Shown here: piece by piece, positions 1 through 8,153 of the stretch
Layout of the letters: each line of letters begins with the position of its first letter
How positions within the stretch are numbered: position 1 is the stretch's first letter
NCBI RefSeq assembly: GCF_003583765.1
Contig: NZ_QXQA01000009.1
Coordinates: 1 to 64,000 of the forward strand
DNA length: 64,000 nt
Source of the DNA: Paenibacillus nanensis
GTDB lineage: Bacteria; Bacillota; Bacilli; Paenibacillales; Paenibacillaceae
Reading direction: 5' to 3'
Notes under the pieces: generated by a model
Database searches by the model: none
What the model was told of the DNA's origin: nothing
The model's input: the letters and a program-made list of their open reading frames with translations, nothing else
Program-made: the position numbers and the translations under genes

Positions 1-100
1 GATTAGATCGCAGCATCAGCGACACCTACCGTTCAGTTATTGTTAATTATATTATACAACATTAACGCGGTGTCGTCTTAAAATAATTAAACATATGAAA

Positions 101-154
101 GGCTGTCGAGACTTTCTCGACAGCCTGGGGCTATCCGTTGGATAGCCCTTTTTT
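101..154 (+). terminator. Double hairpin with Rho-independent terminator
   Basis: Two consecutive stem-loops are visible. The first has arms GGCTGTCGAG/CTCGACAGCC (101-125). The second is GGGCTATCC, loop GTT, GGATAGCCC (128-148), followed by six T. The second is a textbook intrinsic terminator on the plus strand. It probably ends a gene lying to the left of the window. Confidence 0.7.
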
Positions 155-502
155 CTTGAAGAAAAGTTTTCGTTTCAGACATCGTTGGATTCGTATTACG
201 TTCAAAACACGATCCGATGGGGACTATTAGAATTTATTATTTTTGATGATCGATGTAACAATATTATAAATGTCGGGTGACAAGAGCACTGCCTCATTAA
301 AGTCCGAGTAAATCGCGGTTTTTTTGTTTTATGGGTAAAGTTCTTGTCAAAAGCAAATGACAAGAATCTTATCTCATTCCCGATTTTTGATATGAACTTT
401 AACCCATTCCCTCGGACATCTTGGTGCTATTGAAAAACTGGGGGAACGCTGTGGTTAAGATTCTGCTACCTCGCAGGCATTATGCGGCCATTCGACGAAC
501 AA
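155..502. other. Gene-free stretch with a perfect inverted repeat
   Basis: No ORF with a ribosome binding site is visible. A perfect inverted repeat TTCTTGTCA / TGACAAGAA with an 8-nt loop lies at 341-366. It may act as a weak terminator for the minus-strand regulator ending at 503, although no clear T-run follows it. Confidence 0.4.
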
Positions 503-1084
503 TCACAGATCAAGCGTATATAGGTTCGACATTAGGAAGGGCAGTACATGCTCGATGAATTGATCCACCGGTTCTTTCTGCGACTGACTCCACTTCACAA
601 CCACCCCATAAATCGACCAACTGATCATGGTTGAGACCCATTCAATTCTCCGTCTTTCCTCCACCGAGTGGTCTTTTACTTGCGCGATACATGAGATGAT
701 GATATTGCACAGTTGTTGCTTGGCGTTGTCCTCCATTGCTTGCGACAGGGTCCTCCGTACATTCAACTGCTTCGTCATTTCAATCTGCCACTCACAGACC
801 GCCAGCAATAGATTACGCAACAACTCTGTGCCTTGCATGCGGGTACCGGGAGGAATCTTTGAATATAGAATCTCCGTAAATGCTTCACTCATGGTCAACT
901 CAAGCAATTCATATTTGTCATGATAATGATTATAAAAGGTTGCCCGGTTTAGTTCAGCCCGGTCCATAATATCCTGAATCGAGAGCTCTTCGAAGTCCAT
1001 TTCCGCAAGCAAATCCGTAAATGCTTTCTGAATATATTTCCTCGTTCGCTTCGCGCGAGGGTCATTTGGGTTCACTAAACCCAT
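503..1084 (-). CDS. TetR/AcrR family transcriptional regulator
   Basis: A 193-residue repressor with an N-terminal TetR helix-turn-helix: the segment IQDIMDRAELNRATFYNHY ends in the typical T-F-Y-x-H-Y of the recognition helix. The C-terminal ligand-binding half is not assignable to a ligand. The reading frame extends 16 codons upstream, but the ATG at 1084 is chosen for two reasons. It has an AAGGAG site 10 nt ahead, and the putative promoter (-10 TATTAT at 1129-1124) would start the transcript near 1117, inside the longer version. It is divergent from the dehydrogenase gene at 1273 and the shared intergenic region carries palindromes, so it most likely represses that gene and itself. The inducer is unknown. 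Confidence 0.88.
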   Translation of the reverse strand: MGLVNPNDPRAKRTRKYIQKAFTDLLAEMDFEELSIQDIMDRAELNRATFYNHYHDKYELLELTMSEAFTEILYSKIPPGTRMQGTELLRNLLLAVCEWQIEMTKQLNVRRTLSQAMEDNAKQQLCNIIISCIAQVKDHSVEERRRIEWVSTMISWSIYGVVVKWSQSQKEPVDQFIEHVLPFLMSNLYTLDL

Positions 1085-1123
1085 CCTACACCATCTCCTT
1101 GTCCCGCGTTCCCGCTGCTGGTA

Positions 1124-1158
1124 ATAATACAATTTCGATCGATTGTTGTCTAAACAAC
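1124..1158 (-). promoter_or_regulatory. Promoter and operator of the TetR gene
   Basis: On the minus strand a -35 TAGACA (1152-1147) and a -10 TATTAT (1129-1124) are separated by exactly 17 bp. The -35 lies within the inverted repeat GTTGT-CTAA-ACAAC (1145-1158). Binding of the repressor there would block its own promoter, so autoregulation is inferred. Confidence 0.6.
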
Positions 1159-1212
1159 GTATCGACTCTTTTGCTTATTGATTAACATAGGATATTCCTA
1201 TTATCATGCTAA

Positions 1213-1234
1213 TTGACAACAGTTGTCTAGTCAA
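1213..1234 (+). promoter_or_regulatory. Probable TetR operator upstream of the SDR gene
   Basis: A perfect 13-bp palindrome GACAAC-A-GTTGTC (1215-1227) is nested in outer arms TTGAC (1213-1217) and GTCAA (1230-1234). The octamer GTTGTCTA at 1222-1229 recurs at 1145-1152 in the other operator. A -35-like TTGACA lies at 1213-1218. The matching -10 is not clear, since the AT-rich hexamers near 1236-1244 are imperfectly spaced. Confidence 0.55.
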
Positions 1235-1272
1235 CAATTATAGTTCAATTCATTTATAGGAGAGTGCGAAGG

Positions 1273-2091
1273 ATGAAGGACTTATTCATAGCAGGAGGTA
1301 CTTCGGGCATGGGAAAAGGGTTGGCCATTCACTATTTGAGACAGGGGAGCAGGGTAACCGTGACCGGAAGCAACCGTCTCCGGGGGAAGGAATTTCTTGA
1401 TGAGGCTGCACGTCTCGGCTTCGCAGACCGGGCATCCTTTATTCAAGCCGATCTATTAACATTGTCTGAAAATCGCCGCGTCATTCAAGAGGTTCAACAA
1501 CGACATGCGTCACTTGACGGACTGGTGCTCACAGCGATGCAACAATTTCCTAAGCGGAAATTGACTCCAGATGGTTTTGAAAGCACGTTTGCACTTTATT
1601 ATGTCAGCCGATTTATTCTGAGTTATGGTTTGACGGAATTGTTGGAGAGGGGGACTCGGCCGGTCATTGTAAGTATCGGAGGCACTGGAATGACGAAGGG
1701 AGTCATTCATTACGATGACCTGACACTTCAACAGGGGTATGGTCTGCTGAAGGCGACTCTGCAGGGAGGACGGGCAAATGATCTACTAGGGGTTGCCTAT
1801 GCCGAGAACCACAAATTTGGGAAGATACGTTTCATTCTTAGCCATCCCGGTTATACCCATAGCGGCACGAATCATTTGGCCCAGCCTTTCAAAGGAATAT
1901 TGCGGGTAATGGGCAAGCTCTTCGCACAGCCGGTGGAGAGGAGTATTCAACCGATCATTAAACTGATGGATAATCCTCCATCCCAGCCCCTCATTGCCTG
2001 GGATCGGACCAAGCCAGTTGATCTCAATCTTCCGACGCTTAGCAAGAAGGACGCACTTAAATTATATGAGTTGACCAAGCATATTCTTTAA
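1273..2091 (+). CDS. Short-chain dehydrogenase/reductase-like protein
   Basis: A 272-residue Rossmann-fold protein. The cofactor-binding glycine motif GGTSGMGKG is at the extreme N-terminus, and a YGLLK (YxxxK) catalytic pair follows the segment VSIGGTG. This fits the classical SDR arrangement, although the usual catalytic Ser is not obvious. The frame opens with GTG at 1264, but that lies immediately after AGGAG. The ATG at 1273 has proper spacing and is chosen. The gene is divergent from a TetR regulator with shared palindromic operators, so it is probably an inducible NAD(P)H-dependent reductase. The substrate cannot be predicted. Confidence 0.85.
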   Translation: MKDLFIAGGTSGMGKGLAIHYLRQGSRVTVTGSNRLRGKEFLDEAARLGFADRASFIQADLLTLSENRRVIQEVQQRHASLDGLVLTAMQQFPKRKLTPDGFESTFALYYVSRFILSYGLTELLERGTRPVIVSIGGTGMTKGVIHYDDLTLQQGYGLLKATLQGGRANDLLGVAYAENHKFGKIRFILSHPGYTHSGTNHLAQPFKGILRVMGKLFAQPVERSIQPIIKLMDNPPSQPLIAWDRTKPVDLNLPTLSKKDALKLYELTKHIL

Positions 2092-2921
2092 CATCCGGCA
2101 GTAATCCAGGAGTGCGCGTAACTGTTGCGTTATTGAGAAACGACGAATAAACGACCAAGTTGAAGCTGCCGGAGCCGATCGGTAGCTTCATTACGTTAAC
2201 GATATAGATCTTGTCATTTATGTCCTAAAGTTCTTGTCATCCGACAATAATCGAATCGAAGATACACAGAAATGACGTCATCTCTGCTTATAGACATATG
2301 TACAAAATACGAGTTTTGTGAAAAAGTATTAAGGAACGATTCTTGGAATAGCCAATATCATTTGATTTGTATCCTTGAACTCTCGCTTTACCTAGATGCT
2401 ATTTCTAACGTAATTATTTGTTGTCATACTTGCTTCTTAGTTGTTTCATTGCTTTTTTTTCTTTGTTGTTTCATTGCATTTATCTCATTCAATTCACTTC
2501 TTAAACAATTCAAACTAATTCGTGACTTCGACATACAAGCTTTAGATTTGTGTAAGCTTTACACCCATGATCAATCTTGATTGCATGTTAATTACAATCA
2601 ATTGAATCCTGCTTGTTAGAATTGATTTCGTTCATCCTTGAACGATTTCTATTTAGATATTGCGTTCAATATCCCGGTCGATTGCTTAAATTTAGCTTTC
2701 ACTACAAACGGTACATTTCATCCATAGCCTTTATCACATCGATTTATTAGAATTTGTTACTTTAGCGATTAACAATCCGGGCATACATCGGACCAGATGC
2801 CAATGTTCAAGCGTCGATTCATTTAGCTTATATCAAGCATCACTTTATCAAAGCATCGAAACATGTGAAGATTTTCACAACTCCCAATAAACGCTGCCTT
2901 CAACCGAAAACAGCTTATTTC
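2092..2921. other. AT-rich gene-free stretch of about 830 bp
   Basis: Base composition drops sharply compared with both flanks. A hairpin GAAGCTGCCG/CGGTAGCTTC at 2162-2189 may terminate the SDR gene, but no T-run follows. The only ORF of note (2272-2580) has no ribosome binding site, low-complexity hydrophobic content and no recognisable family, and is not accepted as a gene. This could be decayed or foreign DNA. Confidence 0.5.
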
Positions 2922-3374
2922 TTATAAATCTTGTGATAACCGTACCATATCGATGACCTGGATTCCGTTCTCGTAGATAGGCTCGGAATAATGCCGGATA
3001 AAAAAGTCCCGATCAACTCCCGTGATCCGGAATCCGCATTTTTGATACAACGCGAGCTGGGTCACTCCGGAATTGCCCGTGCCTACCTCAATCGTCTTAA
3101 AGCCCTGCAATTTAGCTTGCTCAATCGCGTGAAGAACCAGCTTCTTCCCCATACCTTGCCCCTGTTTGTCCGCCGCAACGGCAATATTGACTAATTCGAC
3201 AGTGTCGGGCCGGGTCCGAATAAGCACATACTCGCCGATGACTCGTCCGTTTTCCTCCGCAATATAGCATTCTCCTCTTCCGATATACTCCTCCACCAGC
3301 TCTTGCGAAGGGTCCGCATCGAGCAGCAGCTCCATCGGAGGCGTTTCACCCGGCATCAGCTTTCGAATGTTCAT
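2922..3374 (-). CDS. GNAT family N-acetyltransferase
   Basis: A 150-residue GCN5-type acetyltransferase. The acetyl-CoA binding motif A is visible as VAADKQGQGMGKKLV (Q/R-x-x-G-x-G/A), followed by the motif-B-like region with GNSGVTQLALYQKCGF, the family's usual NxxAxxLYxKxGF ending. The start at 3374 is preferred because GAGGTGG lies about 8 nt upstream. A GTG four codons earlier sits inside that site. It stands alone on the minus strand beside the AT-rich gap. The substrate is unknown. Confidence 0.85.
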   Translation of the reverse strand: MNIRKLMPGETPPMELLLDADPSQELVEEYIGRGECYIAEENGRVIGEYVLIRTRPDTVELVNIAVAADKQGQGMGKKLVLHAIEQAKLQGFKTIEVGTGNSGVTQLALYQKCGFRITGVDRDFFIRHYSEPIYENGIQVIDMVRLSQDL

Positions 3375-3585
3375 CTTTTCCACCACCTCATTACTACAAT
3401 CATAATAACGTTACGAGCTCACCGCAATGGTGAACTGAAATAATACCACCCAAAATGAACGTAGTGCCGCCAAAACCCGACCTAAGTCGCAACAAAAACA
3501 CGACCTCTGACTGGACTGATATCCTCACTTATTCTGGTAAATTAGGGTAGGAATCGCAAATAGAAAAAGGATTGGTGGGGAGAAA

Positions 3586-4785
3586 ATGAAAGAAAAACGA
3601 AAAAGAGGTCGCGTATGGAAAATAATCGGCGGTATCGTTGGGGTCGTTATTCTTTCCATCGCGGTGCTAGTCGTCGTGCAGATCGACTTTTCCAACCCTA
3701 AAGATCTCGACGAATTCGTTGAAGCAAAAATGAAAAAATCCGGACTGACCGGCGCGTCTATCGCCATCCTTAAGGATAATAAAGTAGACCGACTCATCCA
3801 TTACGGCTACGCCGATAGCGAGAATGACGAGCCGGTTACCGATGAGACGATGTTCCAAATTGCCTCCGTATCCAAAACGATAACGGCAACGGCCGTCATG
3901 CAGCTCGTCGAGAACGGAACAATCAAACTGGATGATGACATTAACGATTATTTGCCTTTCCGCGTCGTTCATCCGAAATATCCCGACACGCCAATTACGT
4001 TCCGCATGCTGCTCAGCCATACCTCCGGCATAGAGAACAATTGGGAGGTATATGAAACCCTTTATACAACGCATAGCGGAGGCGGAGACTCACCCATTAG
4101 TCTGGAAACGTTTATGAAACAGTTTCTGCTGCCGGATGGCAAGTGGTACGATGAGGAGAAAAATTTTACGGCGAATGAGCCGGGAACTGCATTTACCTAC
4201 AGCAACATCGGCTACGGACTCCTAGGTTATTTGGTAGAAGTGATAACCAAGACGCCGTTTCCTGACTATTCACAGACTCATATTTTTGACCCGATCGGGA
4301 TGACAAGCACGAAATGGCTGCACCAGGATATAGAAAACAGCGAGCAGCTGGCCACCCTTTATGAATCCGAAGGCAAACCCATAGTTCCCTACTCCTTTCC
4401 AACCTACCCGGATGGAGGCTTGAAGACGACCGCTTCTGACTTTGCGGCGTTTGTTCTGGCTGTCATGAACAGCGGACAAGGTGAAAACGGAGCGATTTTA
4501 TCACAGCCCACCATTGATTTGATGCTCGAACCTCAGTCGAACGGCGGCAAACAGGCTCTCGGCTGGAGTTACTCCGTGCCGGAGGAGATCTATTTGAAAA
4601 ACGCTGTTCAAGGCCAGGCGATCGGCCACGGGGGCTCCGATCCCGGTATCTTTACAATCGTTTTGTTCAATCCCGATAACAAATCCGGCGTCATCGTGTT
4701 TCTAAATCAAAAGCCGGAGCTCAATTTGAAGGTTCTAAACCTTCACTCCATGGTGAAACGGCTCATCAAGGAAGCCGAATTGTAG
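3586..4785 (+). CDS. Membrane-anchored serine hydrolase (class C beta-lactamase/penicillin-binding-protein fold)
   Basis: A 399-residue protein with a basic N-terminus and one hydrophobic segment (about residues 13-33) serving as signal anchor, so the catalytic domain should be extracytoplasmic. All three serine beta-lactamase-fold motifs are present: S94-V-S-K97 (SxxK), Y-S-N (YxN, about residue 205) and H-G-G near residue 347 replacing KTG. That HGG form is typical of class C-like esterases and D-amino-acid peptidases of the AmpC/ClbP family. A GGGGAG site precedes the ATG. Function could be esterase, peptidase or peptidoglycan-related. It cannot be called a resistance beta-lactamase from sequence alone. 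Confidence 0.88.
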   Translation: MKEKRKRGRVWKIIGGIVGVVILSIAVLVVVQIDFSNPKDLDEFVEAKMKKSGLTGASIAILKDNKVDRLIHYGYADSENDEPVTDETMFQIASVSKTITATAVMQLVENGTIKLDDDINDYLPFRVVHPKYPDTPITFRMLLSHTSGIENNWEVYETLYTTHSGGGDSPISLETFMKQFLLPDGKWYDEEKNFTANEPGTAFTYSNIGYGLLGYLVEVITKTPFPDYSQTHIFDPIGMTSTKWLHQDIENSEQLATLYESEGKPIVPYSFPTYPDGGLKTTASDFAAFVLAVMNSGQGENGAILSQPTIDLMLEPQSNGGKQALGWSYSVPEEIYLKNAVQGQAIGHGGSDPGIFTIVLFNPDNKSGVIVFLNQKPELNLKVLNLHSMVKRLIKEAEL

Positions 4786-4793
4786 AATGAAAC

Positions 4794-4829
4794 AAGGAGC
4801 AGCAGCCCAATCCAGGCACGCTGCTCCTT
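4794..4829. terminator. Intrinsic terminator between convergent genes
   Basis: The arms AAGGAGCAGC (4794-4803) and GCTGCTCCTT (4820-4829) are perfectly complementary. The element lies between the convergent serine hydrolase and CDGSH genes and could serve both, though T-runs are short. Confidence 0.6.
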
Positions 4830-4852
4830 CTCTTCACCGTCAAAGCATGCTT

Positions 4853-5062
4853 CTATTTCGCTCTTGGCGCGCTTTGGAAGCCTATCGATTTATGCGTGCC
4901 GTCGCAGAACGGCTTGTTGCCCGACCCTCCGCATCTGCAAAGCGAGAACGACTCCTTGTGCTCGAACGAGTTGCCTTCCGCATCCACCAGCTCAACCGGT
5001 CCCGTCACCCGAAATGAGCCATTATCATTCACTTTTATCGTTATTTTGTGATCCTCTGCCAT
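4853..5062 (-). CDS. CDGSH-type iron-sulfur domain protein
   Basis: A 69-residue protein whose C-terminal half carries the exact mitoNEET-family signature C-R-C-G-G-S-G-N-K-P-F-C-D-G-T-H. These three Cys and one His ligate a [2Fe-2S] cluster. The N-terminal half is a short beta-rich extension (ITIKVNDNGSFRVTGPVEL) seen in bacterial single-CDGSH proteins. GGAGG lies 6 nt before the ATG. Such proteins are thought to act in electron transfer or Fe-S/redox sensing. The specific partner here is unknown. Confidence 0.92.
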   Translation of the reverse strand: MAEDHKITIKVNDNGSFRVTGPVELVDAEGNSFEHKESFSLCRCGGSGNKPFCDGTHKSIGFQSAPRAK

Positions 5063-5144
5063 GTTCAGCCTCCTATATTCGCTAGATTAGGATAAGTATT
5101 GCCATCCTATTCACGAAAATACGGTAGCGACACAAATCTTCCTA

Positions 5145-5173
5145 TTTACAAACCGATGGTCGGTATTTATAAT
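5145..5173 (+). promoter_or_regulatory. Promoter with TetR operator embedded in the spacer
   Basis: -35 TTTACA (5145-5150) and -10 TATAAT (5168-5173) are separated by exactly 17 bp. The spacer contains a perfect inverted repeat ACCGA-TGG-TCGGT (5152-5164). A TetR protein is encoded immediately downstream, so this is very likely its autoregulatory operator. Confidence 0.8.
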
Positions 5174-5222
5174 GGAGTTAATATCATTCAGTTTGGCATC
5201 TTTTAATTTCGGAGGGGAAAAC

Positions 5223-5825
5223 GTGAAGCAAGAGGAACGCAGAGAGCAGACTGTTCGCCTGCTGCTTGAGACAACGGAAGCGCTGGTACAGGAGAAAGGC
5301 TGCAACGGCATTACCATGAAGGATATTATGGAACGCTCCGGCTTATCCAAGGGCGCGATCTTTCATTATGTAAAAAGTAAAGACGAGATATTCGTCTGGC
5401 TGCTGCAGAAACGTTTAGAAGAAACAAATGCGCGGTTCATGGATGAGGTCGAACAAGGTCCCAAAAACTTCGACGGCCCGATGCAGAAAATTACAGATAG
5501 CATCATGGCTTACGGAAGACCGCAGGATGTTACAAACAAAGTGCTTATGTACTTGCTGGGCAAGGAGAATGAACCGATCGTTGCGGAGGCATTGCGCATC
5601 TATTACGAACGGTCCGTTTCGCTTTCGCGGCAGTGGATCGAGACCGGGCAGCGGCATGGCGTCATCCCCGCCTCGGTTGACGCAGCCCAAACGGCCGACC
5701 TTTTCGTCGTCATGACCCTCGGTCTTCGAATGCGAAGCACGATCCCGCTCCAGTCCTCCCCATTCCAGGCGGAAGACTTAACATCGCTTATGATTCAAAT
5801 CTTACAATCCAAATCATTGACTTAG
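5223..5825 (+). CDS. TetR/AcrR family transcriptional regulator
   Basis: A 200-residue TetR protein. The DNA-binding domain includes ITMKDIMERSGLSKGAIFHY followed by VKSKDEIF, the canonical TetR turn and recognition helix. The frame extends back to an ATG at 5172, but that lies within the promoter -10. GTG at 5223 with GGAGGGG upstream is chosen. It is followed after 16 bp by a DUF2269 membrane protein, presumably co-transcribed and co-repressed from the promoter whose spacer holds the palindrome ACCGA-TGG-TCGGT. The inducer is unknown, but an exported or membrane-active compound is a reasonable guess. Confidence 0.92.
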   Translation: MKQEERREQTVRLLLETTEALVQEKGCNGITMKDIMERSGLSKGAIFHYVKSKDEIFVWLLQKRLEETNARFMDEVEQGPKNFDGPMQKITDSIMAYGRPQDVTNKVLMYLLGKENEPIVAEALRIYYERSVSLSRQWIETGQRHGVIPASVDAAQTADLFVVMTLGLRMRSTIPLQSSPFQAEDLTSLMIQILQSKSLT

Positions 5826-5841
5826 AAAGGATGCTATAGAG

Positions 5842-6303
5842 ATGAACGGATGGCTGCTTGTACATTTAGTCGGGGTTTTGCTTGCCGTGGGCAATATCGT
5901 TACGGCTGCCTTTTGGAAAATTCGCGCGGATCAAAGCGGCAATCCAGCTGTGATCAACGCAGCGGCCCGCAATGTGATGCTTGCCGATTACGCGTTCACC
6001 ATCCCGGGTCTCGTTCTGATCGTCGTCTCGGGAAGCATTATGGCTGAACGCGCCGGCATGTCATTGTCGGGACTCAACTGGCTGACGCTGTCACTTGTGC
6101 TATTTGCGATCACCGGCATCATATGGGGTGCTGCCCTTATTCCGCTGCAGCGGAGAATGATCCGGATCAGCGAGGAGTGTATGGCCGAAGGCACAATATC
6201 GAAGTCATACCGCGAAGCGTCGCGGTCTTGGGCCATCTGCGGCACGATCGCGACGCTTCTTCCGATCGTCATTCTATACTTGATGGTGATGAAAGGTTTC
6301 TAA
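5842..6303 (+). CDS. DUF2269-type integral membrane protein
   Basis: A 153-residue hydrophobic protein with four predicted membrane helices (about residues 3-23, 50-70, 80-102 and 130-150). It has the DUF2269 hallmarks of an N-terminal H-L-x-G-V and a conserved W-R/K pair at the end of helix 1. An AAAGGA site lies upstream of the ATG. It is the second gene of a two-gene operon with a TetR regulator. The biochemical function of the family is not established. Confidence 0.8.
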   Translation: MNGWLLVHLVGVLLAVGNIVTAAFWKIRADQSGNPAVINAAARNVMLADYAFTIPGLVLIVVSGSIMAERAGMSLSGLNWLTLSLVLFAITGIIWGAALIPLQRRMIRISEECMAEGTISKSYREASRSWAICGTIATLLPIVILYLMVMKGF

Positions 6304-6317
6304 ATATTGGGACAAAA

Positions 6318-6353
6318 AAGCGCTCGTCCACCTGCTCATCCGGACAGGCGCTT
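6318..6353. terminator. Bidirectional intrinsic terminator
   Basis: The arms AAGCGC (6318-6323) and GCGCTT (6348-6353) enclose an inner GTCC/GGAC pair. An A-run precedes and T-rich sequence follows, so both convergent genes can use it. Confidence 0.6.
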
Positions 6354-6837
6354 ACTCTTTTTCAAGCCGTTTTACACGGAAGAGTCCCCCTAGCATGTTC
6401 ATACGGTCGCCGAATTTGAACATGAGAATCCCGCATATGATGATCAGAACGCCTGCCGCTTGATTCAGCGTGAACGGCACTTTCTCCAGCCCCATCCACC
6501 CTTGCGTATCCCACCATAATGCGAAGCTAATTTGCGAAATAAGCGCGATTGAGGTGGCATACGTCGGACCTAGCAGCTTGGTCGCCTGCGTAATGCAGAC
6601 AACGACGCCAACGCCTATCATGCCGCTGAATCCGTACCACAGCTTCATATGCTGCAGATGAAAAAGCTGTCCTCCCTCCGTTAACAATCCCATAAGTAAC
6701 GAAGCGGCAAAGCCCATTCCGAGCACTAAAGTCGTCGTTGTCCATGAGCTTGCCCGTTCGCCGACTCTTTTATTAAAAATATTTTGCATCCCGACAAGGG
6801 CGCCGCCGAATGCGGCTAATAATAGTCCGTGCCACAT
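6352..6837 (-). CDS. DMT superfamily transporter, YdcZ (DUF606) type
   Basis: A 161-residue protein with five hydrophobic segments, matching half-size DMT transporters of the YdcZ/DUF606 group, which have about 140-160 residues. The N-terminus GALVGMQNIFNKRVGE resembles the family motif of a helix followed by a conserved N-x-R/K. Its start lies 1 bp after the stop of the Crp-type regulator, so translation is likely coupled. A second DUF606 protein lies upstream of the regulator. The two half-size proteins may form a heterodimeric exporter, as is known for paired SMR/DMT proteins, but the substrate is unknown. Confidence 0.82.
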   Translation of the reverse strand: MWHGLLLAAFGGALVGMQNIFNKRVGERASSWTTTTLVLGMGFAASLLMGLLTEGGQLFHLQHMKLWYGFSGMIGVGVVVCITQATKLLGPTYATSIALISQISFALWWDTQGWMGLEKVPFTLNQAAGVLIIICGILMFKFGDRMNMLGGLFRVKRLEKE

Positions 6838-6838
6838 C

Positions 6839-7558
6839 TTAATCTATCCTCTCCGGCTTCTGCTCGTAAATGTTCTGGTTGGCTCGTTCCCGCAGTGCCT
6901 CCCGATCGAGCACACGGATGTATTCCCTGTTCCTTTCGATTAGCCCCTCCTCCGCAAACTTCCGGAGAACCCGATTCAAGTGACGATAGCTGGTCCCAAT
7001 CAGATTGGCCGCATCCGTTAAACCGGAGGTTCGAAGCTTCCCTTGAAACCCGGTATCATTTTCGTCAAAGGAGACGGACAGCAGGTAGCTGGCCAGACGC
7101 ACCTCAACGGGGTATATGAGATTGAAGCTCATGAATTGAGATTTCAAGCTGAATTTCCGGGTAATTATGTCCAGCAAAAACCGAAGCAGCGGCGCGTGAT
7201 CGCTTCCGTGCTCCTTCAAAGACCGGTATGGCACGCGAATCATAACAACAGGCGATACCGCCTCAACCGTATTAATGATTTCAATATCTTGAACATATTC
7301 GACGTCACCGATCAGTTCCAGCGGTGTTTTAAAGGAGACGACAAGCGTCCTGCCTTCCGTTGACGTATTAAAAATTTTGATTTTTCCTTTTACTAAAATA
7401 TAAAGATAACGCGAAATCTCTCCCTGCGTACAGATCGGCTCCCCCTGCTCGAATTCGCAGACTGCCAAATGCGGATATAACGATTCGGGAAGTATGCGAT
7501 GAAGCTGGTGCAGCTGGATATAATAGCGGAGCTGCTCCGATAATTGCGTCTCACTCAT
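6839..7558 (-). CDS. Crp/Fnr family transcriptional regulator
   Basis: A 239-residue regulator. An N-terminal cyclic-nucleotide-binding-like beta barrel (about residues 20-130) contains FEQGEPICTQGEISRYLYIL and VKGKIKIF. A C-terminal winged helix-turn-helix follows, with LTDAANLIGTSYRHLNRVL as the recognition region. The cNMP pocket lacks an obvious conserved R-S for cAMP, so the effector may differ. The frame opens at 7606, overlapping the upstream transporter gene. The ATG at 7558 (MSETQLSEQ) is preferred although its ribosome site (AAGAAG) is modest. It is sandwiched between two DUF606 transporter genes and probably controls them. Confidence 0.87.
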   Translation of the reverse strand: MSETQLSEQLRYYIQLHQLHRILPESLYPHLAVCEFEQGEPICTQGEISRYLYILVKGKIKIFNTSTEGRTLVVSFKTPLELIGDVEYVQDIEIINTVEAVSPVVMIRVPYRSLKEHGSDHAPLLRFLLDIITRKFSLKSQFMSFNLIYPVEVRLASYLLSVSFDENDTGFQGKLRTSGLTDAANLIGTSYRHLNRVLRKFAEEGLIERNREYIRVLDREALRERANQNIYEQKPERID

Positions 7559-7577
7559 CGTGCTTTCGCTTCTTTCA

Positions 7578-8003
7578 TTAAGATTTAAGAACAATAACGC
7601 CCGCAATCATCATCGCGATTCCGATAAACTGCGGCAGCCCCATCTTTTGCTTGACGATCCCGAACCATCCGCGGCTCTCGATTAGGAACGTCATCGCTAA
7701 CTGAGCGATTAATACGGCGGCAACCGTTAAGGTCAGTCCGACGCTTTGAATGGCCGTTACATTGCTGTAAATGACAGCTGCCGCGAACGCCCCGCCAAAC
7801 CAATATAACGGCTTTACCTGTTTGAGATCCTTAAAGCTTCCGCCTCCAACGAATAGCGCGATGATCAGCGCCGTCACGAATCCCGTAAATTGAGTAAGCG
7901 TCGCCGCTTGCCAAGTCCCGATTCCTTCGCTGATTCGCGAGTTTGCCGCCCCTTGCAGCGCAATGAATCCGCCGCCAAGCACAGCATATATCCACCCTTT
8001 CAT
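7578..8003 (-). CDS. DMT superfamily transporter, YdcZ (DUF606) type
   Basis: A 141-residue half-size DMT protein with five predicted membrane helices. It begins MKGWIYAVLGGGFIALQGAA, where the Q-G-A-x-N after helix 1 is typical of the YdcZ family. It is first in a three-gene minus-strand operon (transporter, Crp-type regulator, transporter). The paralogue at 6352-6837 has the same architecture. Function as a paired small-molecule exporter is inferred. No substrate motif is visible. Confidence 0.82.
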   Translation of the reverse strand: MKGWIYAVLGGGFIALQGAANSRISEGIGTWQAATLTQFTGFVTALIIALFVGGGSFKDLKQVKPLYWFGGAFAAAVIYSNVTAIQSVGLTLTVAAVLIAQLAMTFLIESRGWFGIVKQKMGLPQFIGIAMMIAGVIVLKS

Positions 8004-8107
8004 TTCTCTCTCTCCTTCGGCTTCACATCTTCTCTCATTAAAAGCTATCCTTGCCGAATAGAAAAGGACATATGTCCTGAAATGCGATATTTTCGCCCGA
8101 ACGCGAG

Positions 8108-8130
8108 AAAACCCGCATGTATGCGGGTTT
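8108..8130 (-). terminator. Intrinsic terminator of the sigma factor gene
   Basis: The near-perfect hairpin AAACCCGCAT-GT-ATGCGGGTTT (8109-8130) has four T on the minus strand after the stem. It lies 24 bp past the stop of the sigma-VOC gene. Confidence 0.65.
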
Positions 8131-8153
8131 CTTAACCTTAATATCCATTGTAC

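Noticed and set aside
336..2239. 14-bp sequence TAAAGTTCTTGTCA at 336-349 and 2226-2239 flanking the TetR/SDR pair
   Set aside because: Several 14-bp matches are expected by chance in a 64-kb window and no transposase or target duplication is present, so I do not call it an insertion boundary.
2272..2580. 102-codon plus-strand ORF in the AT-rich gap
   Set aside because: No ribosome binding site, low-complexity hydrophobic product and no recognisable family. Long chance ORFs are possible in such AT-rich sequence.
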